Positions 1 to 8,589 of a stretch of DNA of 64,000 nucleotides are shown piece by piece. Under the pieces are notes generated by a model. That model was given only the letters and a program-made list of their open reading frames with translations, was not told where the DNA came from and did no database searches. The stretch is from JAGLOK01 sp963676355. GTDB lineage: Bacteria > Bacillota > Clostridia > Christensenellales > UMGS416. The number at the start of each line of letters is the position of its first letter. Positions within the stretch are counted from its first letter, which is position 1. The position numbers and the translations under genes were made by a program. The stretch covers positions 2,852,001-2,916,000 of the forward strand of contig OY781093.1 of assembly GCA_963676355.1 (NCBI GenBank). Reading direction: 5' to 3'.

Positions 1-40
1 GCCCACCGCAACCTGGGCCCACACCTACCACTTTAAGCAT
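1..40 (-). CDS. cbiE: CbiE, cobalt-precorrin-7 C5-methyltransferase (N-terminal fragment, cut by window edge)
   Basis: Only the first 13 codons are in the window, reading MLKVVGVGPGCGG. The G-x-GPG-x-G start is the SAM-binding loop typical of tetrapyrrole methylases. The ATG overlaps the end of cbiD by 8 bases, so the genes are translationally coupled. In anaerobic corrinoid operons the methylase that follows cbiD is usually CbiE, which methylates C5 of cobalt-precorrin-7. The family call is solid; the exact member rests on gene order, because CbiF, CbiL and CbiH share this start. The rest lies off the left edge. Confidence 0.6.
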   Translation of the reverse strand, partial: MLKVVGVGPGCGG

Positions 41-1139
41 TTATCACACCTGCCATCTTGTCAAAATTCCGGCTTTTTCCCACCATCTTTTTTCCCGTAT
101 TGAAATAAGCTATAGAAACAGCTATATCTTCAAGCTTTATTACGCCCTGTATTTTCTCCAGAGATTTCTCGCATAAATAATCAAATACGCCAAGCATATT
201 TTGTCTCTCCAGCAGTTCACAGGCTTCGTCTGTCGTATTGCACTCCAATATTTTAAGCGCAGTATCAAGGTCTTTACACTCTTTTATGACACCGGATGCT
301 ATTATCTCCATCTTAGCATCCGACACATATGAATGCGTGTTAAAATTCCCTCCGGCAAGCTTTACGAATTTCCCTAAATGACCCAATATCAGTATGTTTT
401 CTACATTTTTATTTTTCAAGTAAAATAGCGCGTCCCCTATGAAGTTACTTACCTTGACTATTTTTTTCTCATCTATCTTAAGGATATTTTTAGCATAATC
501 ATAACCATAGTTACCCGACACGACAACTACATTTTTGTTTTCCTGTAGCATCATATCAATTTCGGTCATCATGCTGTCTATATATCCCCGATTACTCATA
601 GGCTCCACTATCCCGGTCGTCCCAATGATAGATATACCACCCACTATTCCAAGCTTTTCATTCAATGTCTTTTTGGCAAGCTCCGCGCCGTTTTCCACAC
701 TTATTTCTACGCTTACGCACTGTCCGCCGCTTTCTTCTTTTATAGCTTTTTCTATCATCTTCCTAGGCACTGGATTTATCGCCGGTCTACCAGCTTCTAC
801 TTGTAGACCTTTTTTTGTAACCGTGCCTATTCCCTCTCCCGCCGTTATCTCAAATGCTTTCGAATGCCTTGCCGTAGCATACACCCTGCATCCGTCCAAA
901 ACATTGCGGTCATCTCCGCCATCCACTTTTACATAGCATGTGGCACTATCATCAGTCAATATCGCTTCATCTATATTAAGTCTGTATTCTTCACCTATAG
1001 GCAGCATCACATCAACGCTTTGGGGAGCCTTACCGCTTATAAGTGCGCATACCGAAGCTTTGGCTGCGGCGGCCGCAGTCGTACCGGTAGTAAATCCTTT
1101 CCTTAGCTTTTTACCGTATTTGTAGCTATATCCTGTCAT
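33..1139 (-). CDS. cbiD: CbiD, cobalt-precorrin-5B C1-methyltransferase
   Basis: A 368-residue protein of normal family length. CbiD puts the C1 methyl group on cobalt-precorrin-5B in the anaerobic (early cobalt insertion) pathway to cobalamin, using SAM in the cytosol. The N-terminal segment GFTTGTTAAAAAKA near residues 15-28 is the family signature, and the glycine-rich stretch GGISIIGTTGIVEPMS lies mid-protein. CbiD has no sequence similarity to the other corrin methylases, so the call is unambiguous. The start overlaps the cbiC stop by 4 bases (ATGA) and the end overlaps cbiE. The gene belongs to the operon read leftward from the riboswitch near 7100. Confidence 0.95.
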   Translation of the reverse strand: MTGYSYKYGKKLRKGFTTGTTAAAAAKASVCALISGKAPQSVDVMLPIGEEYRLNIDEAILTDDSATCYVKVDGGDDRNVLDGCRVYATARHSKAFEITAGEGIGTVTKKGLQVEAGRPAINPVPRKMIEKAIKEESGGQCVSVEISVENGAELAKKTLNEKLGIVGGISIIGTTGIVEPMSNRGYIDSMMTEIDMMLQENKNVVVVSGNYGYDYAKNILKIDEKKIVKVSNFIGDALFYLKNKNVENILILGHLGKFVKLAGGNFNTHSYVSDAKMEIIASGVIKECKDLDTALKILECNTTDEACELLERQNMLGVFDYLCEKSLEKIQGVIKLEDIAVSIAYFNTGKKMVGKSRNFDKMAGVINA

Positions 1140-1789
1140 TTTCGAATTTCATATGTCACGGCGTTTATGATGCTTGCCGCCACATTGCTCCCACCCTTTC
1201 TAGAAAGTGACGTTATATGGGGTATATCATATGAATTTAGCTTCTTTTTTGACTCGAACGCACCTACAAAACCCACTGGCATCCCGACGATGCATTTTAT
1301 AGACTTGTCATCCTTGTCGTAATGCTCGAGCAGCCTAAAAAGCGCGGTAGGTGCATTACCTATTACGAAAATCTTATCACCTTCGCGCCTAAGCGCTATA
1401 TCTACCGCAGCCATAGAGCGCGTTATGCCTTCCTTTTTTGCTAACTGTGCTGTTTCTTTTTCGGCAATAAGGCAATGATATCCTACTGCCAGCTCATCCA
1501 AATTCCTTTTGTTAATACCCGAAAGTGCCATATTAGTATCCGTATAAATATGGCTTCCTGCTTTCAAATATTTCACTATCGTTTCAATGAAATCATCTGT
1601 CATTGAAAGCATAGAAAGATATTCAAAGTCAGCAGTAGTATGTATCACTCTTTTAACTATATGCTCGTGATATCTGTCTTTGAATGTGAAGTTTTCATCT
1701 TTGGCGGCTATCTCGTCGCCAATTATCTCAAACGATTTCTTTTCTATAAGTTTTGGATTTTCAATATAGGTCTTACTCAATCGAAACAC
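1136..1789 (-). CDS. cbiC: CbiC, cobalt-precorrin-8 methylmutase
   Basis: A protein of about 217 residues matching precorrin-8X methylmutase, which moves a methyl group from C11 to C12 to give cobyrinate. The motif RVIHTTADF carries the histidine (about residue 50) that serves as the active-site acid in CobH/CbiC enzymes. A later glycine-rich segment reads GMPVGFVGAFESK. The longest frame begins with GTG at 1789, but a TTG at 1780 has a better-placed AGGTG ribosome site and gives the usual N-terminus (SKTYIENPKLIEKKSFEII), so translation may begin there. It overlaps cbiJ by 17 bases upstream and cbiD by 4 downstream. Confidence 0.93.
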   Translation of the reverse strand: MFRLSKTYIENPKLIEKKSFEIIGDEIAAKDENFTFKDRYHEHIVKRVIHTTADFEYLSMLSMTDDFIETIVKYLKAGSHIYTDTNMALSGINKRNLDELAVGYHCLIAEKETAQLAKKEGITRSMAAVDIALRREGDKIFVIGNAPTALFRLLEHYDKDDKSIKCIVGMPVGFVGAFESKKKLNSYDIPHITSLSRKGGSNVAASIINAVTYEIRK

Positions 1790-2552
1790 CTGCTTTCAAA
1801 CAATATTGCGCAAATTCCTTCATATCATAAAATGTATTAGGCAAATCCGCTTTTTGCCTTTCCAATACTATTATTTTAATATCATTGCGCAAGGCGGCCT
1901 CTATTTTTTCCACAGTGCCACCTTCCACTCCGCTGTCTTTTGCCAGTATTGCTTCTACATTGTACGCGTCAATCAAAGCGTCGTTTATCTTCTGGATATT
2001 CAAATCCATTTTAAGTGCTACGATATCGTCTGCTTTCACTCCCAAATCTTCTATTTCGCCTATTACTTTAGCAGATGGCAAAACACGATGTATAATTCGG
2101 TTTGAGATATCCATATCAAGAACTTTACCGATGTTTTTCGAGCCTGTTGTATTCATTATTGTTCCGCTTATACCATACAGCTTTTGGGGCATCTCATAAT
2201 AGCTTTTCACCGACACTAGATTGCTTATTCCTGCATAGTTTTGCAAAACTCCCGCTCTGTCATATCTCGCGTATTCTATTTTGCATTTTCTACATGCAGA
2301 AATTATATTTTGGCTGACCTCAGTGGCATAAGGATGGGTAACATCCGCGAAAACAGTTATATTGTTTTCCTTTATCGCATCGCAAAAGCCATTTTCATCA
2401 AGTGGCGCGCTATTTACTTTTCTATAACCATACTTTTCGTATAATGAGGCTCCATAGCTGCTCGTAGTCGATATAAATATATCATCCGTAGTTTCATTCA
2501 AGATAGACAATACCCTGCGTCCTTCGCTTGTCCCCAGCACCAAGCCTATCAT
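1773..2552 (-). CDS. cbiJ: CbiJ, cobalt-precorrin-6A reductase
   Basis: A 259-residue reductase of the CobK/CbiJ family, which uses a nicotinamide cofactor to reduce one double bond of the cobalt-precorrin-6A ring. The N-terminus MIGLVLGTSEGRRVLS is the family's dinucleotide-binding start. The segments FADVTHPYA (residues about 70-78) and ARYDRAG are also typical. The ATG at 2552 shares one base with the cbiH stop (TGATG) and has GGA upstream; an in-frame TTG one codon earlier is less likely. It lies between cbiH and cbiC in the operon, the normal neighbours for this step. Confidence 0.92.
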   Translation of the reverse strand: MIGLVLGTSEGRRVLSILNETTDDIFISTTSSYGASLYEKYGYRKVNSAPLDENGFCDAIKENNITVFADVTHPYATEVSQNIISACRKCKIEYARYDRAGVLQNYAGISNLVSVKSYYEMPQKLYGISGTIMNTTGSKNIGKVLDMDISNRIIHRVLPSAKVIGEIEDLGVKADDIVALKMDLNIQKINDALIDAYNVEAILAKDSGVEGGTVEKIEAALRNDIKIIVLERQKADLPNTFYDMKEFAQYCLKAGVSIE

Positions 2553-3286
2553 CAAAGTTTCCTTTCATAGCCGCGCGGTGTTATCATTTTCCCATCTTTT
2601 ACATACGTATTTGAGTTACCTATGATAACCATACTCCTCATGTCTGCTAGAGTACAGTCGAATTCGCCCAAAGTACTTATGTGCGTTTCCTGCCCGTCTC
2701 GCAGCGCGCTTTTCACAAGGCCTACAGGGGTGCCTGCTCCCCTGCTATGCTTTATGATATCAATCATATTTTGCAGGTAGTTCTCCCTGCCTCTGCTTCT
2801 GGGATTATAAAGCGCTATTACAAAATCACCGTCCGCTGCAAGCCTCACCCTTTTTTCTATAAGTTCGTAAGGCGTGAGTAAATCACTTAAGCTTATACTG
2901 CAATAATCATGCATCAAAGGCGCGCCCAATACAGATGCTGCTGCGGATGCTGCCGTTATCCCCGGAATAACTTCGATGTCAATATCTTTGCCTTCGCAAA
3001 GCTTATAAGCGAGCCCTGCCATGCCGTATATCCCCGAGTCTCCGCTGGATACAATTGCAACTTTATTTTCCCCCTCCTCTGCTGCTGAAATAGCGAGCTT
3101 GACACGCTCTATTTCGCTGCGCATTCCGTTTTGTATGATATCTTTGCCTTCAACGAGGGGGCCAATTAGGTCAATATATGTCTTATATCCTACTATAACA
3201 TTGCATTCTTTTATGATATCAGCCGCACGTATGCTCATCTCGTCGAGATTTCCGGGACCTATGCCAATTACATACATCTTCTTCAT
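2552..3286 (-). CDS. cbiH: CbiH, cobalt-factor III C17-methyltransferase
   Basis: A 244-residue tetrapyrrole methylase. The N-terminal loop VIGIGPGNLDEMS and the mid-protein EVIPGITAASAAASVLGAPL match the CobJ/CbiH subgroup, which methylates C17 and drives ring contraction. The segment IVSSGDSGIYGMAG is the usual SAM-binding feature, and ALYNPRSRGR is typical of CbiH. The ATG overlaps the cbiG stop by 4 bases (ATGA). CbiG acts on the lactone formed just after this methylation, so the pairing makes biochemical sense. Length is normal, with no fusion. Confidence 0.93.
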   Translation of the reverse strand: MKKMYVIGIGPGNLDEMSIRAADIIKECNVIVGYKTYIDLIGPLVEGKDIIQNGMRSEIERVKLAISAAEEGENKVAIVSSGDSGIYGMAGLAYKLCEGKDIDIEVIPGITAASAAASVLGAPLMHDYCSISLSDLLTPYELIEKRVRLAADGDFVIALYNPRSRGRENYLQNMIDIIKHSRGAGTPVGLVKSALRDGQETHISTLGEFDCTLADMRSMVIIGNSNTYVKDGKMITPRGYERKL

Positions 3287-4278
3287 TTTTCACTCCTCAT
3301 TTTGCCTATAGCCAGTGTCATTGCATCCATATTTATTTTGGGCATAATAATCTGCGCCCCTGTCAAGTATACGCACGGCTCGGCCACCGCGCCTACTCCT
3401 ATGGCTGTTTTCACAAATTCGCTTACTTTAAACATATGCTCCACTTCGGATATCTGCTGCACAGTAAAAGTTTTATACGGTACATCAAAATATCGGCTTA
3501 GCTCAGATATTGCAGTTTCCTGTGCTTTAATATCTATAGAGCACACCGCAGCTATCGATTTTTCATGCAGATTCATATCTTTTAGTTTGCCCAGCACTTT
3601 AGTTTTCATTTTCTCGGGATCATAATTTTTCCTGCATCCTATACCCAGTACAATATTGCGCCTTATAAGCTTTAAGCAATTATCGTACTTTCTGTCCGCC
3701 TTATTTGTGATTCTTATAATGCCTTCATATTTTTTATCCTGATTATATTTCTTATAGCTTGGCTCTTGAATTACTTCATCTTCATCTAAGATAGCTACTT
3801 CGCCGCCGTCCACTATTATGGAAGATATCTTTTTACAGTCAGTCATGGAATCTATATAAAGACCATTTTCTTTCGCTATTATATCCGGTGCCTTTACCCC
3901 CATTAAATCGGTAGCTGTAGTTATAATAGGCTGCGCGCCCAAGATGTCTGCAAATTCTGCTGTAAGCTTATTCGCGCCGCCCAGATGTCCACTCAGTACG
4001 CTTATAGCCATAAGGCCGCCATTTGGTATACAAACTACAGCTGGGTCAGTTGTTTTTGATTTTATGAAAGGTGCGATAACGCGTACGCATATTCCAAGCG
4101 AGCAGATAAATACTATTGCATCCACATCTTCAAAGATATCTCCTACTATATTGCTCAATTTCTCTTTTTTAGACAGTGCAGAATTATAAGCCATATATTC
4201 ATATCGCTCGTCCTGTAATATAGTGTTTATCATCTCGTCGCCGTTTTTTGTTATGCTTATTAACGCAACCTTTTTCAT
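3283..4278 (-). CDS. cbiG: CbiG, cobalt-precorrin-5A hydrolase
   Basis: A 331-residue protein of normal CbiG length. CbiG opens the delta-lactone of cobalt-precorrin-5A and releases a two-carbon fragment as acetaldehyde. N-terminal, central and C-terminal CbiG regions are all visible: PNGGLMAISVLSGHLGGANKL near residues 95-115, VLGIGCRKNYD near 210, and GVGAVAEPCVYLTG near the end. The ATG at 4278 was chosen over an upstream in-frame TTG at 4308, because the TTG would overlap the preceding gene by 26 bases and adds ten residues unlike the family start. There is a 4-base gap to the preceding binding-protein gene. Confidence 0.93.
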   Translation of the reverse strand: MKKVALISITKNGDEMINTILQDERYEYMAYNSALSKKEKLSNIVGDIFEDVDAIVFICSLGICVRVIAPFIKSKTTDPAVVCIPNGGLMAISVLSGHLGGANKLTAEFADILGAQPIITTATDLMGVKAPDIIAKENGLYIDSMTDCKKISSIIVDGGEVAILDEDEVIQEPSYKKYNQDKKYEGIIRITNKADRKYDNCLKLIRRNIVLGIGCRKNYDPEKMKTKVLGKLKDMNLHEKSIAAVCSIDIKAQETAISELSRYFDVPYKTFTVQQISEVEHMFKVSEFVKTAIGVGAVAEPCVYLTGAQIIMPKINMDAMTLAIGKMRSEK

Positions 4279-4282
4279 AATT

Positions 4283-5224
4283 TTAGTATTCAGGGTAGAC
4301 GTATTCAAATATTTGCGTCAATCCTTCTATCTGCCTAAATGTTAGTGAAGATATTAGCTTTTCATCCACTATAAATATCTTGTCGTCTTTTATCGCCTTT
4401 ATCACATCAAATCCAGGGCGCTCTTTAATGCTCTCTACTGTGACATCTTTATTCATAGTGCCCAGCTGTGCTATATAAACTTCTATATTGTCCGCTTCCG
4501 CCAGCAAATACTCCTCGCCGAAGTCCGCTATTGATGAAGTCGTGTCCTTTTCCATGTTCTTTTTCGCCACGTTTATTACATTTATAAGCTCAAGCCCTGC
4601 ATAGGCTATAGAGGTTTCAGATGCAGTATTATATTCTTTCGCACGAGATTCGAAAAATATACTTACCCTTTCATCTTCAGGTATTTTATCGGCACGCGCC
4701 TTAAGTGCGTCCATATGCGAGTGGAATTCTTCAAGCATATCTTGTGCAGTATCTTCTTTTCCTACGACCTTAGCTATCGTCATCACATAGTTATCAAAAT
4801 TAGAGTTTTCCAAGGCTATTACTTTGATACCTGCGCCCTCAAGCTCGCTTACCAGGTCTTCATATTTTGTAGCGACAGCTTCACGGAAAAATATAACGTC
4901 CGGATTAGCCGCGATAAATTTTTCGACATCGTCTTTTCTATATGAGTATGACGGAAGTTCCAATGCTTCAGGCGGGTATGCTTCCGATGATCCTATTCCG
5001 ATGACCTGATCTCCTGCGCCCAGAGCAAATAAATTTTCAGTGATCGCCGAATATGTCGATATTATAGCCTGTGCGGGTCCGTCCAATGTTATTTCTTCAC
5101 CATATGCATCGATTATGGTAATCGCCGCATCCTTAGTTTCTTGTTCCTGCGCGGCACATGACGATGCGCCTAAAAGCATCACAACTGCAAGCAGTGCAAA
5201 AATAATTTTCTTTGTAGTGTTCAT
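4283..5224 (-). CDS. btuF: Corrinoid ABC transporter substrate-binding lipoprotein (BtuF-like)
   Basis: A 313-residue periplasmic-binding-protein-like lipoprotein. A signal peptide ends in LGASSC (Cys near residue 23), consistent with lipid anchoring. The fold matches the FecB/BtuF class with two lobes joined by one long helix: ITIIDAYGEEITLDGPAQAI begins lobe one, and AANPDVIFFREAVATKYEDL is the usual domain-boundary region. It precedes cbiG in the same transcript and follows its ATPase and permease, all downstream of a cobalamin riboswitch, so corrinoid or cobalt-chelate import is the likely role. An iron-siderophore substrate cannot be excluded from sequence alone. Confidence 0.75.
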   Translation of the reverse strand: MNTTKKIIFALLAVVMLLGASSCAAQEQETKDAAITIIDAYGEEITLDGPAQAIISTYSAITENLFALGAGDQVIGIGSSEAYPPEALELPSYSYRKDDVEKFIAANPDVIFFREAVATKYEDLVSELEGAGIKVIALENSNFDNYVMTIAKVVGKEDTAQDMLEEFHSHMDALKARADKIPEDERVSIFFESRAKEYNTASETSIAYAGLELINVINVAKKNMEKDTTSSIADFGEEYLLAEADNIEVYIAQLGTMNKDVTVESIKERPGFDVIKAIKDDKIFIVDEKLISSLTFRQIEGLTQIFEYVYPEY

Positions 5225-5239
5225 TTTTTCTCCCTTTTT

Positions 5240-5977
5240 TTAAATTAAATAATTAATTCCGTTTCCGGAAACATCAACGTCTACTTTAAATACGTCCTTC
5301 ATCATTTTGCTATTTATAACTTTAGATGTTTCGCCACACCCGTATATTTTAGCCCCGTTAAAAACCACAACTTTATCTATCACTTTTAGTGTAAAGTTTA
5401 TATCATGTATAACCAAAACTACTGTTTTATTTCTTTTTTCGGTGAGCAGTCTCAGATAGTTTATAAACCTAAGCTGATAGTATATATCTATGTTCGCAAA
5501 ACCTTCATCAATAAGTATTATGTCGCTGTCTTGTGCCAGAGTCTTGGCAAAAAACGCGCGTTGCCTCTCCCCGCCGCTTATCTCCAATATATTTTTATCC
5601 CAAAGGGCTTCAAGTTCTGCTACCTTTATTATTTCTTCTAAATAATTTTCATCTTCCATATTATGAGATTCATCAGAATACCGGCTCATCTTTACTATCT
5701 CTTCTACCGTATAGCTGAAATTTATATTAAAGTGCTGTCGCATATACGATACTTTCCTCGCCAACTGCATTCGTCCAAGCTGCATAATAGAGCTTTCGTC
5801 TATCGTTATTTCCCCATCGAATTGCACAAATTTAAGCACCGCATTTAGCACGCTTGTTTTTCCTGATCCGTTTACGCCTAATAGCCCGTACAAATTGCCC
5901 CGCTCAAATTTTAGGCTTATATCATCCAAGACCAGATTGTCCCCGTATTTTATTGAAAGATTTTTAATTTCAAGCAT
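5240..5977 (-). CDS. btuD: Corrinoid/iron-chelate ABC transporter ATP-binding protein (BtuD/FecE-like)
   Basis: A 245-residue ABC ATPase energising the importer encoded by the two flanking genes. Walker A reads GVNGSGKT (residues about 34-41), the Q-loop is MRQHFN, the signature ISGGERQR and Walker B IILIDEG; the H-loop histidine is in LVIHDIN. The family and length match FecE/BtuD. The ATG at 5977 is one base past the permease stop and has GAGAG upstream; a longer frame starting at 6025 would lie inside the permease gene. The C-terminal VDVDVSGNGINYLI is a normal tail. The riboswitch upstream points to corrinoid substrates. Confidence 0.8.
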   Translation of the reverse strand: MLEIKNLSIKYGDNLVLDDISLKFERGNLYGLLGVNGSGKTSVLNAVLKFVQFDGEITIDESSIMQLGRMQLARKVSYMRQHFNINFSYTVEEIVKMSRYSDESHNMEDENYLEEIIKVAELEALWDKNILEISGGERQRAFFAKTLAQDSDIILIDEGFANIDIYYQLRFINYLRLLTEKRNKTVVLVIHDINFTLKVIDKVVVFNGAKIYGCGETSKVINSKMMKDVFKVDVDVSGNGINYLI

Positions 5978-5978
5978 A

Positions 5979-6932
5979 CTAAACTCTCTTTTTGTTATAA
6001 AGATATATAAAAAACGAGCCGCCAATTATTGTCGTTATGACGCCCACTGGCACTTGGTTTGGCAGATATGCCCTAGTAATAGTATCCGCAGCAAGCAAAA
6101 ACATCGCCCCTATAAGCGCTATTATTACAATACTTTTTCTATTGTCGCTTCCTATAAACAGCCGGCCTATATGCGGTACCACAAGCCCCATAAAGCCTAT
6201 GACTCCCGCAAGAGTCACACTCAGCGCCACAAGTACAGAGCTTAGTGCCACCATTATTTTAAATATCTTGTCGTATTCCACTCCGGTTATGAGCGCTTCT
6301 TTCCGCCCTAACATCATTATATTAAGCTGGGTTCGGTACATATATATCACTGCTATAACAGACATCATGATAGAGCCGTAAATCAATACTTCCGATAAAT
6401 GCTTCCCAGAAAGCGAGCCCATCAGAAAAGATACTATTATAAACACATCTTCATCTGCTAAATACTTTATAAACGTGATACCACTCGAAAGTATAGTGCT
6501 TATGATTACGCCGGACAAAACTACATTTGTCGTGTGATAATTCCCCTTTTTAGAGGAAAGCTTTACCACAACAACCAGAGTAAGTATCGAAAACCCTATC
6601 GCAAATACTTCTTTGGGAAGCGGAATCCCCAATATCGCTGTAAAATATATTGCAAGCGTGGCTCCAAATGCAGCTCCGCTGGCAGTACCTAAAGTTGAAG
6701 AGCTAGCAAGAGGGTTATTAAGCAATATCTGTATCACATGGCCGCTTACAGCAAGCGATGCTCCCACAAAAAGAGCCGACAGTATCCTTGGCAAACGTAT
6801 ATCGAAAAAGATAGAGGCACGAATCTCAGGCCTAAGCTCTCCAAGCTTCGCATGTCCACTCCAAAATGCCCACAACGCTAGCAGTGCCAGCAAAATCAAA
6901 AACAACAATAATATTTTATAAAACTTTTTTAT
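5979..6932 (-). CDS. btuC: Corrinoid/iron-chelate ABC transporter permease (BtuC/FecCD family), apparent ATA start
   Basis: A membrane protein of about 317 residues with the hydrophobic pattern of FecCD permeases. The segments RLPRILSALFVGASLAVSG near residue 45-63 and GFMGLVVPHIGR near residue 250 are strong family signatures. No ATG fits: the first usable TTG (6908) lacks a ribosome site and cuts into the first membrane helix. An AGGAG 8 bases before ATA at 6932 gives MKKFYKILLLFLILL, a normal N-terminus, so an ATA start is proposed. It is the first gene after the riboswitch and terminator. Confidence 0.8.
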   Translation of the reverse strand: MKKFYKILLLFLILLALLALWAFWSGHAKLGELRPEIRASIFFDIRLPRILSALFVGASLAVSGHVIQILLNNPLASSSTLGTASGAAFGATLAIYFTAILGIPLPKEVFAIGFSILTLVVVVKLSSKKGNYHTTNVVLSGVIISTILSSGITFIKYLADEDVFIIVSFLMGSLSGKHLSEVLIYGSIMMSVIAVIYMYRTQLNIMMLGRKEALITGVEYDKIFKIMVALSSVLVALSVTLAGVIGFMGLVVPHIGRLFIGSDNRKSIVIIALIGAMFLLAADTITRAYLPNQVPVGVITTIIGGSFFIYLYNKKRV

Positions 6933-6973
6933 TGTATTTTCTCCTATTTTAATTTACAGGGTACGGAAATATT

Positions 6974-7000
6974 AAAAAAGCCGACCATTGCATGGCCAGC
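6974..7000 (-). terminator. Intrinsic terminator, expression platform of the cobalamin riboswitch
   Basis: On the minus strand GCTGGCCAT-GCA-ATGGTCGGC forms a nine-pair stem with two G-T wobbles and a three-base loop, followed by six T. It lies between the riboswitch and btuC. This fits a riboswitch that terminates transcription when cobalamin is bound. Confidence 0.8.
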
Positions 7001-7020
7001 TAAATAAGCTTTATCACCAT

Positions 7021-7122
7021 ACACCCTTTCCCCAGGGAATGTATTGCGCTAGTATCTGACTTTAACAGTTACTGGGGTAGTCAGGGATTTTCGCCCTGTT
7101 CCTAGCTATAGTTATTAAATTT
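7021..7122 (-). promoter_or_regulatory. Cobalamin riboswitch controlling btuCDF-cbi operon
   Basis: On the minus strand the leader has the ordered core elements GGAACAGGGCGAAAATCCCTG, then CCCCAGTAACTGT, then AAAGTCAGATACTAGCGC. These correspond to the conserved GGGAA...GGTG(C)GAAAATCC, CCGC-ACTGT and GTCAGGATAC boxes of B12 riboswitches. It lacks the long peripheral arm seen in the second copy at 9978, so it looks like a more compact class. It is followed by a terminator and then transport and synthesis genes, which fits B12 feedback. Boundaries are approximate. Confidence 0.85.
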
Positions 7123-7130
7123 ATGAAGGA

Positions 7131-7160
7131 AGTATATCATTTATTTTTTAAGAAAGCCAA
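7131..7160 (-). promoter_or_regulatory. Putative sigma-70-type promoter for btu-cbi operon
   Basis: TTGGCT (7155-7160) and TATACT (7131-7136) are 18 bases apart on the minus strand. The predicted start near 7124 is just upstream of the first conserved riboswitch bases. Confidence 0.55.
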
Positions 7161-7206
7161 TTAATTATGCAACAATGTCATAATAATATATTTTTTGTCA
7201 TATATT

Positions 7207-7234
7207 TTGTATTTGGCTTACTGTATGCTAGAAT
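7207..7234 (+). promoter_or_regulatory. Putative promoter for cobU operon
   Basis: TTGTAT (7207-7212) and TAGAAT (7229-7234) are 16 bases apart, followed by AAAGGA before the cobU ATG. It is divergent from the btu-cbi promoter. No riboswitch was seen on this side. Confidence 0.5.
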
Positions 7235-7261
7235 AGCAAATATCAAATAAAAGGATGAAAT

Positions 7262-7819
7262 ATGTCGGTTATACTTGTTACAGGCGGAGCACGAAGCGGA
7301 AAAAGCAGATATGCTGAAGAACTTTGCAAAAATACAGGAAGAGAGATTTGCTATATCGCCACCGCTAAATCTATCGATTCGGATATGGAAGACCGCATAA
7401 AAAAACATAAAGCCTCGCGACCTGCCGAATGGTCTACTATAGAAAAATACAGCGGTTTTGAGCATCTTTCCGATAGCGAAATATTTAAAACATGTGACAC
7501 TTTCATTTTGGACTGCGTCACTATAATGATTACCAACATAATGTTCGATAAGGATATTGACTACGACACCTGCTCAAATGATGTGCTGGATGCCGTTGAA
7601 AGTGATATCTTACACGAATTTACTAAGCTTGTTAATTTAATGAAAGCCAGCGCAAAAAATCTTATAATGGTAACTAACGAAGTTGGAAACGGTCTTGTTC
7701 CCGCATATAGGCTGGGGAGTATTTTTAGAGATATAGCGGGAAGAATAAATCAATTTTTAGCCAGTCAGTCCGACGAAGTCTATATGACAGTGTGCGGTCT
7801 GCCGCAGAAGCTTAAGTAG
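7262..7819 (+). CDS. cobU: CobU, adenosylcobinamide kinase / adenosylcobinamide-phosphate guanylyltransferase
   Basis: A 185-residue protein of normal CobU length. The P-loop GGARSGKS lies at residues 8-15, and CYIATAKSIDSDMEDRI and IKKHKASRPAEWSTIE carry the guanylyl-acceptor histidine region typical of the family. CobU phosphorylates adenosylcobinamide and then attaches GMP to give adenosylcobinamide-GDP, the activated ring for lower-ligand attachment. A motif VTNEVGNGLVPAYRLGSIFRD near residue 140 is also standard. It heads a plus-strand operon with cobS, cobC and cblS, divergent from the cbi operon, with AAAGGA as ribosome site. Confidence 0.95.
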   Translation: MSVILVTGGARSGKSRYAEELCKNTGREICYIATAKSIDSDMEDRIKKHKASRPAEWSTIEKYSGFEHLSDSEIFKTCDTFILDCVTIMITNIMFDKDIDYDTCSNDVLDAVESDILHEFTKLVNLMKASAKNLIMVTNEVGNGLVPAYRLGSIFRDIAGRINQFLASQSDEVYMTVCGLPQKLK

Positions 7820-7827
7820 GTTAAATC

Positions 7828-8589
7828 ATGAAGCCTTTCGTTTTGATGGTCACATTTATGACCAGAATCCCTTTAAAAATGAATTTTGAGATAAATGACG
7901 ATGATTTTGTTAAAGGTATCTGGTATATGCCTGTTATCGGTCTTTTGATAGGCATTATTTTATACGGTATCTATATAATCGCAAGTCGATTCTTTTCGCC
8001 TATTATAACGTCGACTATTATAATCATCATCTATATATTTATAACAGGCGGCCTGCATCTGGACGGTCTGGCGGACACATCAGATGCCATTTTTAGTTAT
8101 AGAAGCCGCGAACGAATGCTTGAGATAATGAAAGACAGCCATATAGGCACATTTGGAGTCGTGGCTATAGCTTTATATTTATTGGCGATGGCAGCTCTTA
8201 TGACCGAAGTGCCCGAGGCGTGCCTGTTTTTCCCGTTGGTAGGAAGAAGCGCAAGCCTTCTAACGTGTTCATCAAACCGCTATGCACGCACATCAGGCAT
8301 GGGCAAATCCATAATTAATGGCACTAAACCAAGGCATGTAATATTTGCAATAGCTCTTACATTGATATCGGCCGCAGCATTATATATAATTGGCACAAAT
8401 GCAAAAGCTTCTATCATTACAATTATAGCTTTTGCCGCTTCAATGGCATCTATCCTCATCATAACCCGCTCCATATCCAACAAGCTTGGTGGTATAACCG
8501 GTGATGTGCTAGGATTTTCAATAGAAACTTCGTCTGTTATATATGTCTTTACTTACTATGTTTTAACTGTCACTGCAAGGCTTATATAA
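7828..8589 (+). CDS. cobS: CobS, adenosylcobinamide-GDP ribazoletransferase
   Basis: A 253-residue integral membrane enzyme that joins adenosylcobinamide-GDP to alpha-ribazole (or its phosphate), the last assembly step of cobalamin. The motif HLDGLADTSDAIF near residue 77, with the acidic D-x-x-x-D pair, is the catalytic family signature, and the DSHIGTFGVVA segment follows. Several hydrophobic helices are evident. It starts 8 bases after cobU and its stop shares a base with the cobC start. Length is normal and no defect was noticed. Confidence 0.94.
   Translation: MKPFVLMVTFMTRIPLKMNFEINDDDFVKGIWYMPVIGLLIGIILYGIYIIASRFFSPIITSTIIIIIYIFITGGLHLDGLADTSDAIFSYRSRERMLEIMKDSHIGTFGVVAIALYLLAMAALMTEVPEACLFFPLVGRSASLLTCSSNRYARTSGMGKSIINGTKPRHVIFAIALTLISAAALYIIGTNAKASIITIIAFAASMASILIITRSISNKLGGITGDVLGFSIETSSVIYVFTYYVLTVTARLI

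Noticed and set aside
535..1125. Several plus-strand frames opposite cbiD
   Set aside because: Low-complexity antisense frames in an operon with tight minus-strand gene overlaps; no independent support.
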